A stretch of 64,000 bases of DNA, taken from contig NZ_JIAF01000001.1 in the NCBI RefSeq assembly GCF_000688375.1, forward strand, positions 582,301-646,300, in the 5' to 3' direction. Made by a program: the position numbers and the translations under genes. The stretch comes from Prevotella sp. HUN102. GTDB lineage: Bacteria; Bacteroidota; Bacteroidia; Bacteroidales; Bacteroidaceae. A model generated the notes under the pieces. That model did no database searches and was not told where the DNA came from. It worked only from the letters and a program-made list of their open reading frames with translations. Within the stretch, counting starts at the first letter, position 1. Each line of letters opens with the position of its first letter. Shown here piece after piece: positions 56,326-64,000 of this stretch.

Positions 56326-57096
56326 ATGAATAATACAATGGAAAAGAAAATCGTAATGGTAACTGGTGCCACGAGTGGTATCGGAGAAGCCTGCGCAAAG
56401 AAGTTTGCACAGGGTGGATATAACGTAATCATCACAGGAAGAAAGGCCGACAAATTAGCATCTCTCAAGACCGAACTGGAGCAGTTGGGTGCAGAAGTAT
56501 GTGTATTGGAGTTTGATGTCCGCAACCGTGAAGCTGCCAAAAAGGCCGTGGAAAGTCTTACAGGAAAGTGGGCAAAGATAGATGTACTCGTGAACAACGC
56601 CGGTCTTGCGCTCGGGTTAGATCCTGAATACAACGGCGACTTCGAGGATTGGGACATAATGATTGATACCAACGTCAAGGGCTTGCTCACTATGACACGC
56701 TATATCGTACCGGGAATGGTGGAACGCAACCACGGTCACGTAATCAACATCGGCTCCGTAGCAGGCGATGCAGCCTACGCAAACGGCAATGTATATTGTG
56801 CCACGAAAGCTGCCGTGAAGACCATAACAGACGGACTTCGTATCGACGTTGCCGATACTGCCATCCGTGTTACCAACGTTAAGCCCGGTCTCGTTCAAAC
56901 CAACTTCTCAAACACCCGTTTCCACGGCGATGACGAACGTGCAGAAAACGTATATAAAGGTATCAAACCTCTGACCGGCGACGACATTGCCGACGTAACA
57001 TTCTATGCAGCAAGCGCTCCCGAACACGTACAAATTGCAGAAGTGCTCGTATTGGCTACACATCAAGCAAGTGGAAGTGTCATTATGAGGAAATAA
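56326..57096 (+). CDS. short-chain dehydrogenase/reductase, YdfG-like
   Basis: 256 aa. The Rossmann motif TGATSGIGEACA, NNAGLALG and catalytic YCATKAA (with the Ser in NIGSVAGDAAYANG) are all present. The pattern LGLDPEYNGDFEDWD is typical of the YdfG/serine-dehydrogenase subgroup, which oxidises 3-hydroxy acids or reduces the matching aldehydes with NADP(H). Cytoplasmic. A second ATG (56338) is a possible start. Confidence 0.9.
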   Translation: MNNTMEKKIVMVTGATSGIGEACAKKFAQGGYNVIITGRKADKLASLKTELEQLGAEVCVLEFDVRNREAAKKAVESLTGKWAKIDVLVNNAGLALGLDPEYNGDFEDWDIMIDTNVKGLLTMTRYIVPGMVERNHGHVINIGSVAGDAAYANGNVYCATKAAVKTITDGLRIDVADTAIRVTNVKPGLVQTNFSNTRFHGDDERAENVYKGIKPLTGDDIADVTFYAASAPEHVQIAEVLVLATHQASGSVIMRK

Positions 57097-57097
57097 T

Positions 57098-57156
57098 GGG
57101 AAATGTTAAATGGGAGATGGGAGATGGGAAATGAGAAAAGGAGAAAAGGAGAAAAA
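57098..57156. repeat. purine heptamer array
   Basis: Units GGGAAAT, GTTAAAT, GGGAGAT, GGGAGAT, GGGAAAT, GAGAAAA, then GGAGAAAA copies, beginning 2 bp after the SDR stop. The units are the complement of those in the array at 57291-57395. Confidence 0.75.
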
Positions 57157-57290
57157 GTTAAGCATAGATTATACTTTTGCACGGAAAGTGGCTGATGGTA
57201 ACGACACAGCTCAGCACTATTAGCCTTCCCTACCTCACCATAGTTTAATAAATTTTGCGTACACATTTTACACCCGTACAAGAAATAAAG

Positions 57291-57395
57291 ATTTTCCATT
57301 TTACATCTCACTTTTCACGTTTCCCATCTAACATTTCCCATCTCACATTTAACATTTCACGTTTCCCATTTAACATCTCCCATCTTCCATTTCAC
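57291..57395. repeat. pyrimidine heptamer array, 15 units
   Basis: Fifteen 7-nt units in strict register, consensus ATYTMMC (ATTTCCC, ATCTCAC, ATTTAAC, GTTTCCC and so on). It ends 11 bp before the stop of the next minus-strand gene. With the purine array it could form a long intrastrand duplex around 57157-57290. Confidence 0.8.
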
Positions 57396-57406
57396 ATTCA
57401 AAAACC

Positions 57407-57856
57407 TCACATCCTCCTACTCATCCTTTTCCGTTTGATATCCAGTTTCATCGGGTCTTTCACGGCTTCGTGCTGCATCAAATAGAGGTAACGTTCCGTA
57501 ATGCTGCACACACGCACATTCTTTCTGTCGGCCAGATGCGAGTAGACTACGGCAGGTGCTTTCGGAGGAACCACATTCAGCACGTGGAAAATGCTGTTCA
57601 CGATAGCTCCGAAGCCTAATGGCACACCCCGCTCATTGCGCAAGGCCTGCGTTTCCCACACCGAATGACAGAGTTCCACCAAGTCGCACTTCGTTCCTTT
57701 CCATACCAAACCTTCCTCCGGACTGCGTTTTATCAGATTCCTGAAGTCAGCCACCACGGTTTCCAACATTCTTTCACGGCACATTCTCTGCATTTCCTTC
57801 TCGTTCACTTCAGAATCTCTTACGCTTTTCATCTCGTTTTCAATAATTGTGTTCAT
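57407..57856 (-). CDS. small protein with an RteC-like C-terminal part
   Basis: 149 aa, cytoplasmic, strongly charged. The middle reads GLVWKGTKCDLVELCHSVWE and LGFGAIVNSIFHVLNV, which recalls the C-terminal domain of RteC (WTGxKxDLIELIYAL), a regulator of conjugative transposon excision in Bacteroides; the match is partial and from memory. No transfer genes are nearby. A -7 box lies 134 bp upstream. Confidence 0.55.
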   Translation of the reverse strand: MNTIIENEMKSVRDSEVNEKEMQRMCRERMLETVVADFRNLIKRSPEEGLVWKGTKCDLVELCHSVWETQALRNERGVPLGFGAIVNSIFHVLNVVPPKAPAVVYSHLADRKNVRVCSITERYLYLMQHEAVKDPMKLDIKRKRMSRRM

Positions 57857-57989
57857 TGCAAATCATTTAGGCAAATAAGTCTTTCGATTCCTGACAACGG
57901 GCAGCACAGTATCTAAGACTATTCGGTTAATTCAATAGATTAAATCAGACTCATAATTAAGAGCACCTACATTCCTCCCGTTACGTTTG

Positions 57990-57997
57990 CAAAGATA
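57990..57997 (-). promoter_or_regulatory. -7 box upstream of the RteC-like gene
   Basis: TATCTTTG on the minus strand; no matching -33 element. Confidence 0.4.
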
Positions 57998-58100
57998 AAC
58001 GCAGCGGCTGCACTATATGTTCAATCTTGAGAAAATATTAGTTAAATAAAACGAACCGATGAAAAGCAAAAATCTTTATCCGAGGCAGAAATAATATAAC

Positions 58101-58204
58101 AATCTCTCACAGATGCCACAGAATCACAGATATTCTCTCTTAGCTCCCAAACACAGAGAAGGTAAAAAGAATATTTGTGATCCTGTGAGGTCTATGAGAG
58201 ATTA
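58101..58204. repeat. long imperfect inverted repeat
   Basis: AATCTCTCACAGATGCCACA... (58101-58136) is partly complementary to ...CCTGTGAGGTCTATGAGAGA (58168-58204). Word content (CACAGAT, GTGAGAG) links it to the 88-bp repeats at 55971-56230. The rest of 57998-58321 shows no gene. Confidence 0.65.
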
Positions 58205-58321
58205 AGCCAAAAGATAGCGAAACACAGAACTTATAAACATCTGATAAACAATAAATTAAAAACGTTTTTAACTCTTCGCAAAAACGTAATGCAGACCTAC
58301 AAAGAATACAGGCTAATCCTC

Positions 58322-59539
58322 TCACAAACGATTGCTGCCTGCCACTTTACCCGTTGTCCAAGCTGCCTGAAGATTGAAACCACCCGTTATTGCGTCAATG
58401 TCGAGCATCTCTCCGGCAAAGAAAAGACCGGGACAGAGCTTGCTTTCGAGCGTATTGGAGTTGATGCTTTTCAGACTGACACCTCCACACGTAACAAATT
58501 CGTCGCGGAATGTGCCCCTGCCCGAAACCCGATGCGTGTCGTTCGTCAGCGTTTCTATCAGCTTGTTGATGCTTTTCTTGCCCAGTTCTTCCCAACGTTT
58601 TTCGGGCGACAGCCCTGCACGCTCTATGAGATAATTCCATATTCTGCCTGACAATTCATAGGGACGGACGCTGCCGAGCTGCTTTTTCGGATTCTTTGCA
58701 ATGATGCCCGTAATGCGTTCTTCAACGATGGAGGCGTTTGTCTCGTTCAACCAATTCACGGAAACGGGAAACTCGTAGTCACATTCGCTTACGTATCGGG
58801 CTGCATAGGATGAGAGTTTCAGCGTTGCCGGACCACTCATTCCCCAATGTGTGATGAGCAACGGCCCCTGACTGCGAAACTTTGTAGAGGGAATAGAGAG
58901 CGAAACCGGCTCCACCACCGTGCCCATCAGGCTGCAAAAAGCCTTCTCGCTGACATTGAACGTGAAGAGCGACGGCACCGGTGCTTCTATTTTATGCCCA
59001 AGACTGGCCAGATACTGCAACCCTTCAGCACGAGGCGAACCTCCCGTAGTAACGATTATTCTGTCGAAAGTTTCCGAACCGTGCGCTTTGAACCTTGCCT
59101 CCAGTCTGCCATCGCTCAATGGCTCAACAGCTTCCAGCGCATAGTGTGTCTTTACCTCTACACCCAGTTTCGATGCCGTGTGCGTAAGACAGTCTATCAC
59201 GGTCTGCGAATCCTGAGACACAGGGAACACACACTGGTCGGCCTGGGTGGTCAATTTCACTCCGTGTTCCTCAAACCATCGGTAGGCATCCTTGTGATCA
59301 AACGACTTGAAAAGTCGTTTCAATAGTTTGTCGCCACGTGGATATGCCTGTTTCAGGTCGGTAATTTCCTCAAAGGAATTGGTAAGGTTGCAGCGTCCAC
59401 CTCCCGAAACGCCCACTTTCGCCAGCACACGACCGGCCTTCTCAAAGATAGTTACCTTTGCGTGAGGATTCGTTTCCTTGGCGGCAATGGCAGCAAAAAA
59501 GCCTGCTGCCCCTCCACCTATGATGGCAATGTGCGACAT
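58322..59539 (-). CDS. NAD(P)/FAD-dependent oxidoreductase, HI0933/BaiN type
   Basis: 405 aa flavoprotein. The FAD motif HIAIIGGGAAGFFAAIAA opens the protein, followed by KVGVSGGGRCNLTN, the family signature, and the C-terminal FFAGEMLDIDAITGGFNLQ that closes the flavin site. Related proteins include YhiN and the bile-acid enzyme BaiN; the substrate here is unknown. Cytoplasmic. Confidence 0.9.
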   Translation of the reverse strand: MSHIAIIGGGAAGFFAAIAAKETNPHAKVTIFEKAGRVLAKVGVSGGGRCNLTNSFEEITDLKQAYPRGDKLLKRLFKSFDHKDAYRWFEEHGVKLTTQADQCVFPVSQDSQTVIDCLTHTASKLGVEVKTHYALEAVEPLSDGRLEARFKAHGSETFDRIIVTTGGSPRAEGLQYLASLGHKIEAPVPSLFTFNVSEKAFCSLMGTVVEPVSLSIPSTKFRSQGPLLITHWGMSGPATLKLSSYAARYVSECDYEFPVSVNWLNETNASIVEERITGIIAKNPKKQLGSVRPYELSGRIWNYLIERAGLSPEKRWEELGKKSINKLIETLTNDTHRVSGRGTFRDEFVTCGGVSLKSINSNTLESKLCPGLFFAGEMLDIDAITGGFNLQAAWTTGKVAGSNRL

Positions 59540-59616
59540 AATGGGGATAAATGATTGAATTTAAAAGGAATACACACAAACAAGCGGGCTGACAAAGCAG
59601 AAGCAAAGCAGCACAC

Positions 59617-60829
59617 CTATTCTATTTCTTCCACGTGCGTGTTGGGCACCTCGCGTTCTTTCAGCATCTGGTCCAAACTCTTGAAGGTATAGGCAGCCTT
59701 GTCCTTAACCATCGTAGTCTTGAAACGTTCGCGCAGTTCCATCAGTTTCTGAATCGCCAACGGATAGGTTTCGGCATTGATGCGCACCGCCATATCCTTA
59801 GCATTCTGCGGAGCAAACTCGAAATAAGTAATCAGCATCTGCTGGAACTGCAGCCGCTGACGCTCGTTCATCTCTTCGAGCTGCGCATTCATCTTGTCCT
59901 TCGCCTTGTAGATAATGAAGATGAGTTCGTCGGGTTCGCCACCACGCTGCCCGTGGTCGTATTTCTTTTCGTATTCAAAGTAGCAATCGCAATAGCCCTT
60001 GTCGGCAGTTCCTTGAGTTCCTGCAATGCAGGGTCGAGCACGCGCCGGCAGAAGTCGGAGAATTTCTTGTAGTTGTTCTCCAGTCGCAGCATCTTCCTGA
60101 ATTCCAGAGTCTTGATTACCGTGCGTCCTTTTTCCACCCACGATTCGATGAACATATAAATGCGCTGCGTATAGCGGTTCTTGCAGGCAAACACAATCTG
60201 CTTGCCGAGTCTGTGATAGCCGAAATCGAGCGATACAAGGCGTTCTGCCACGCTTTGGTCGAGCTTCAGGATGGCATATTTGTTATAGGAACGGTCTTCG
60301 GGAATATAAACGTCGCAGAGGTTCGTCGCCTTCGTGTACTTTCGTCCCTCACTCGTCTTGTAGGGTATTTCCACCGGGATGGCAGCAAAGCATCTTCAGC
60401 GAGTTGCGCAACTGCGGATAATGGTTCGGATCCACGCAAGCTCCTTGAACGGCAGCCTTGATAGGCATACGGCCGTCCTCGTCCAGTTCGTCGGTCTTGA
60501 AGAGATCGAGCTGTGGATTCCGCTTGTTGTTGAGGATTCCGTGAAGAATCTGCTGAAGATTTTCAACGATGGAAACGAGGATGCGCACCTGAATGAGCGA
60601 ATAGTCGTGGCGCATCATCGTAACGGCGATGGGCTGCAAGAGCCACGTTTCTTCCTCAATCGGTATCAGTTCGTCCGATATTCCGCGCTTTACCGGAGCT
60701 TTCTTGGCTTCGCTCCTTTCTTGCGCGTGGTGGCTTTCTTCGTTGCCGAAGCCGTTTTCTTGGTCGCAGCCGTGGGCTCTCTTCGCTGTCGGTGCAGCTT
60801 TCTTCTTTGTTTTTTTCGGTCGTTGCCAT
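59617..60829 (-). pseudogene. Rep_3-like replication initiator, broken by several single-base indels
   Basis: Read across frames, the region gives one protein of about 400 aa: a K/A/T-rich start (ATKKTASATKKATTRKKGAK), then HDYSLIQVRILVSIVENLQ, YTKATNLCDVYIPEDRSYN, RLVSLDFGYHRLGKQIVFAC, GYCDCYFEYEKKYDHG and a helical tail to EVPNTHVEEIE. This is the layout of RepB/Rep_3 initiators, found in Bacteroidota chromosomes as well as plasmids. Frame changes are needed near 60810-60816 (A7 run), 60775, 60706, 60388 and 60005; two compensating ones near 60458 and 60438 turn an expected LPFKELG into AAVQGAC. Most are G or A runs one base short or long. Confidence 0.65.
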
Positions 60830-60989
60830 AAAACGATTTTATATTAAGACTACAAAGATAAACAAAGTTTTTCGGATTCGGGCGATTGTTGGCGACAAAA
60901 ATAATCGCAGTTGTCGCATAGATGGAAAAGCAAAGGCGGTTCTTCGCCTGCATCATTCTACGGATTGCGCCGTCTCTGCCCAATCGGTG

Positions 60990-61805
60990 TCAGAGCTTTT
61001 CGCCGCAATGCGAACAGTATCTGTCTCCCTTTCTCCACCCGTTCGCCACACCTCGGGCATTCATTGTCCACCACTTTCCTGTTTGTTTCGTCGATAATCG
61101 TTGCCGAAACAATGCCCGTAGGCACGGCGATGATGGTGTAGCCGAGCAGCATAACGAACGCCGACAACACCTTGCCAACGCCTGTAACGGGCGTAATGTC
61201 GCCATAGCCCACGGTTGTCATCGTTACTATCGCCCAGTAGATGCTCGTGCCGATGCTGCTGAAATTGGGATTCACGCCGCTTTCCACCATAAACATCAGC
61301 GTGCCGATGATGGTAACGAGGATGAGAACGAAGAAGAAATAAACCAAAATCTTGTTCAGACTCTTGCGAATGGATGCAAGCAGCAGATAGCCCTCATTGA
61401 TGAACGTGAAGAGTTTGAAGACCCGGAATATACGCAGAAAGCGAAACACACGCAAGATAATCATATAGCCGAGACTCGGGAAGAACACGCCGAGATAGGA
61501 AGGAAGAATGGCGAGCAGGTCTACGATGCCGAAAAAACTGAGCATATAGTCGCGTTTGCGTGGCGAACAATACACTCTGGCTATGTATTCCAAATGTGAA
61601 AAGCACCGTAAACAATTCCTGTGCAATGGTCCAGTCCGTCCTTTATTCCGGGCAGAAGTGTGTCCACGCTCTTCACGAACGAGACGATAAGGCTTACCAG
61701 AATGGCGAAGATAAGCCATTCGTCAAAGAGTTTTCCACGCTTTGTGTCAGACTCGAATATGATTTCGTAGAGCTGTTCTTTCTGCAACCAGTCGGGTAGT
61801 TTCAT
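60990..61805 (-). pseudogene. voltage-gated-type K+ channel, frameshifted
   Basis: A six-helix ion channel: N-terminal MKLPDWLQKEQLYEIIF, S1-S4 with the arginine-rich ILRVFRFLRIFRVFKLF, pore filter TMTTVGYGD, S6 TIIAVPTGIVSATI and a C-terminal zinc ribbon CPRCG...YCSHCGEKL. Frame changes are required near 61633, 61592 and 61028; with them the protein has the normal length of about 270 aa. The start at 61805 carries the expected N-terminus. Each shift involves a run of two or three identical bases. Confidence 0.75.
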
Positions 61806-61883
61806 TCTTCTGCCAAGTTTGTTTAATTACAAAGGGATTTGCGTTGCGAAGAGAGTAGAAGGAGACTACACAAACAAACCCGT

Positions 61884-62012
61884 CCACTCATCGACTTGCA
61901 AACTCATCTCCTCGTAAACTTATCTTCTTGTCGCCTTGTCCACTCGTAAACTTGTTTCCTCGTCTCCTCGTTCACTCGTCCACTTGTAAACTCTTCCCCC
62001 TCGTCCACTCAT
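61884..62012. repeat. octamer array, 16 units
   Basis: Sixteen consecutive 8-nt units (one is 9 nt), consensus NNMCTYRT: CCACTCGT, AAACTTGT, CTCCTCGT and similar. It ends at the stop codon of the adjacent glucosaminidase gene. Confidence 0.8.
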
Positions 62013-62955
62013 CAATAAATCCTAACCTTGTCGCCCACTCGCAATCCGTCCTCAGCCAACTTACGGTTTTTCTTCACGAGGCTCTTGAGCCTTATGCCGT
62101 ATTTCTGGGCAATATCGTAAAGACTTTCCGAATTGCCCACAACGTGCGGACACTTCTTGAACTGCTTCGGCGCACGCTTCTGCTTCTTCTTCAGCCAGAT
62201 GATTTCGCCCGGATTCAGCCTGTCGCCCACCTTGCGCTCGTTGTATGTCGCCAATTTCCGCGCACTGATATTAAATTCCTTGCCGAGGCTCTTGAACGTA
62301 TCGCCCTGACGCACATTGATATAGCAGTTTTCATTGAATATCTTCGGCACGTGCGCATTACTGTCGTAAGCCGTCTCGGGCTGCTGCCGCTGCACCACAG
62401 GATTCTCGTTGCACGCCTGTGGACGACGCCATTTCGACGTTGCCTTGTCGTATTCATAGAGCTTGTAGACCTCTATAATGTCAATAAGTTTCTGGGCATA
62501 CACGGGGTTGGTGGCATATCCGGCACGCTTCAGTCCGTGTGCCCAGCCCTGGTAGTCGGTTCTTGAGAGCGGAAAAGACTGCTGTAACGCTGCCTGCCGC
62601 TGAGAAACCGGGAGTGGTCCTCATAGCTTCTCATCACGCTGTCGTAGGCACGGAAACACTCTCCCCGAAGGTCGTCGTCGTGGTAGATGGTTCGTCCCTC
62701 CCATCCGTGGCATTTTATTCCGAAATGGTTGTTGCCCTTCAGTGCCAGTTCGCTCTGCCCTGCCCCGCTTTCCAGCACGCCCTGCGCAAGCGTGATGCTC
62801 GCCGGGATGCCATACTTGAGCATCTCTTCGATAGCCATATCCTTATACCGGTCGAAATAATCCTGAAAGCGTTGGTTCCACTTCAGCTTTGGCGCGGCAA
62901 ATGCCGAGCAAAACACGAGGAGAGTGGAACATAAAATAAGCGTAAATCGTTTCAT
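62012..62955 (-). pseudogene. exported glucosaminidase with LysM domains, one frameshift
   Basis: Signal peptide MKRFTLILCSTLLVFCSAFA (start 62955) then a glucosaminidase (FlgJ/Auto-like) domain with SITLAQGVLESGAGQSELA and NNHFGIKCHGWEG. A single missing base near 62569 breaks the frame within SLFR/DYQGWAHGLKRAGY. After it come YAQKLIDIIEVYKLYEYDK and two LysM modules (INVRQGDTFKSLGKEFNIS; HVVGNSESLYDIAQKYGI). The enzyme would cut peptidoglycan glycan strands in the periplasm. One added C restores a 314-315 aa protein. Confidence 0.8.
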
Positions 62956-63165
62956 CAAGACGCGAAAATATGTGAACCAACTGCAAATATAATGTATTTG
63001 AACGGAAGTCCAAAACATAAATACTTAAAAAACTTCAATTCAAAGATTATCAAATACAATCTATGAGGAACAGCTTATGCGTGTTTCTTCGCTTTTCCTT
63101 ACTGCCAACACGCTCTATGGAGAAAAATTCGCAGCACTATGTGCTTTCCTAAATAGGCAAAAAAA

Positions 63166-63199
63166 GAGCAGAAGAAAACACGCTCATTTTCTTCTGCTC
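63166..63199 (-). terminator. terminator of the broken lipoprotein gene
   Basis: GAGCAGAAGAAAA and TTTTCTTCTGCTC (13 bp) around an 8-nt loop, followed on the minus strand by TTTTTTTGCC, 7 bp beyond the stop. Confidence 0.85.
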
Positions 63200-63205
63200 A
63201 ATAAG

Positions 63206-63637
63206 TTAATAATTGATTACATACATCAATGAAATATCCTTATTTTGATCTTCCCTTTTAAATACAAAAGGACCATTATTCTTACTGACCTCAATCCTTG
63301 CGTGGAACCGACTGTTATCGTTTATGGGTCTTCACTATGGCACGATAAAATTGCATTGTATCCTTTCTTTACAGGACCGAAGATAGCTTGCCATCTTGAT
63401 GTCGTTCCTTCAGGCATTCCGTAATCTTATTGCCACGACCCGTTGTTACATTAATCTCTTTTACACTTTTGGGATTATCTGACGTGCAAGTTACTTCATA
63501 ACGAATATAATATTCATCCTTTGACACTTCTACTTCCGGCTGTGTTTCTCTTTCTCACTAACCCCATCATCCGTCAGAAGAACAAGCACAGCAACATAAT
63601 GCAATAGCAATGATTGCAAACAAATTAACTTTTTCAT
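63206..63637 (-). pseudogene. small lipoprotein, several frameshifts
   Basis: Start 63637 with AGGAGT upstream. Read across frames: MKKL, then FAIIAIALCCCACSSDG (lipobox ending at Cys), TQPEVEVSKDEYYIRYEVTC, GMPEGTTSRWQAIFGPVKKG and NDNSRFHARIEVSKNNGPFV to YVINY-stop. At least four one-base shifts are needed. About 143 aa when repaired; family unknown. A -7 box (TAATTTTG) lies at 63707-63700 on the minus strand and a proper terminator follows, so all signals around the gene are intact. Confidence 0.65.
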
Positions 63638-64000
63638 ATTACTCCTCATTTATCTAAATTTAATAGTTCTAATTGAAGTATGCACTCAGTTTCGATGAAC
63701 AAAATTAGTGAACTTGTCAAACATAAACGACTAAAGGCTGACTTTTTCCTAACTTTATCATTATTTAACACTATAAAAATATTCAAAGGAATTGTATCTA
63801 TCAGTTGGAAATCAGATACTTATTATCATTGAATAAGGCCTAACTCTCTAATTCATAGTACTTAAAGAAACATAAAATTCCTACTTATAAAGCAAAATTA
63901 CATAATAAATCAAAAAAGAAAAGGAGGCTGCAACTGTCGGCAAGAACAGATTGATAGGGCATAGATTGTCTTGTGCGAATGAGCACTGCAGCCCGAATAT
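63638..64000. other. right flank, no gene recognised
   Basis: AT-rich leader of the broken lipoprotein gene with the -7 box TAATTTTG (63707-63700, minus), then about 290 bp without a supportable gene. Confidence 0.45.

Overview
The window is chromosomal DNA from a member of the Bacteroidota, most likely Prevotella or a close relative. Support for this: many promoters fit the Bacteroidota form TTTG-N19-21-TAnnTTTG; there is a six-gene Na+-NQR operon, an oversized (1118 aa) SecA, an S1 protein with six S1 motifs, a BspA-like leucine-rich-repeat protein, a DUF5103 (type IX secretion Plug) protein, and secreted proteins with Por-like C-terminal tails. No database search was possible; family names come from motifs, length and context.

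Layout. 0-7.1 kb is an accessory surface locus: a tyrosine recombinase, a 195-bp segment bounded by 15-bp inverted repeats that holds a complete promoter, then a small peptide gene, an HU-like protein, a large secreted protein, a second small peptide, a lipoprotein and a tiny membrane protein. In the orientation given, the promoter points back into the recombinase, so the surface genes should be OFF; inversion would turn them ON and also change the recombinase C-terminus. This is the most interesting system in the window. 7.3-12.3 kb: Lnb-like lipoprotein acyltransferase, a small secreted protein and secA. 12.5-15.2 kb: anaerobic ribonucleotide reductase (nrdG, nrdD). 16-19.3 kb: EamA transporter and prolyl oligopeptidase. 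19.4-20.2 kb: a possible 65-nt RNA and tRNA-Ser/tRNA-Glu. 20.8-27.2 kb: an AddAB-type helicase-nuclease pair. 27.3-30.2 kb: BspA-like protein and two identical tRNA-Asp. 30.2-33.5 kb: an operon of a barrel protein, recR, a membrane protein, a GT2 glycosyltransferase and a GNAT acetyltransferase. 33.8-43 kb: GHL10 hydrolase, acidic protein plus T9SS Plug, periplasmic nucleotidase, NudC, purine permease and a calycin-like protein. 43.2-49 kb: nqrFEDCBA. 49.5-57.1 kb: TamB, ribosomal protein S1 and an SDR enzyme. 57.4-64 kb: a small protein, a BaiN/YhiN-type flavoprotein, then four consecutive genes each broken by single-base indels (replication initiator, K+ channel, glucosaminidase/LysM, lipoprotein).

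Repeats. A family of double-hairpin intergenic repeats built on GCGAAGA/TCTTCGC occurs six times between 15.8 and 49.4 kb. The right part has an 88-bp-period CAGATT repeat, heptamer arrays in opposite orientations around 57.1-57.4 kb, and an octamer array at 61.9 kb. The indel cluster at 60-63.6 kb looks more like local sequence error than ordinary gene decay, because the protein reading is conserved in alternating frames.
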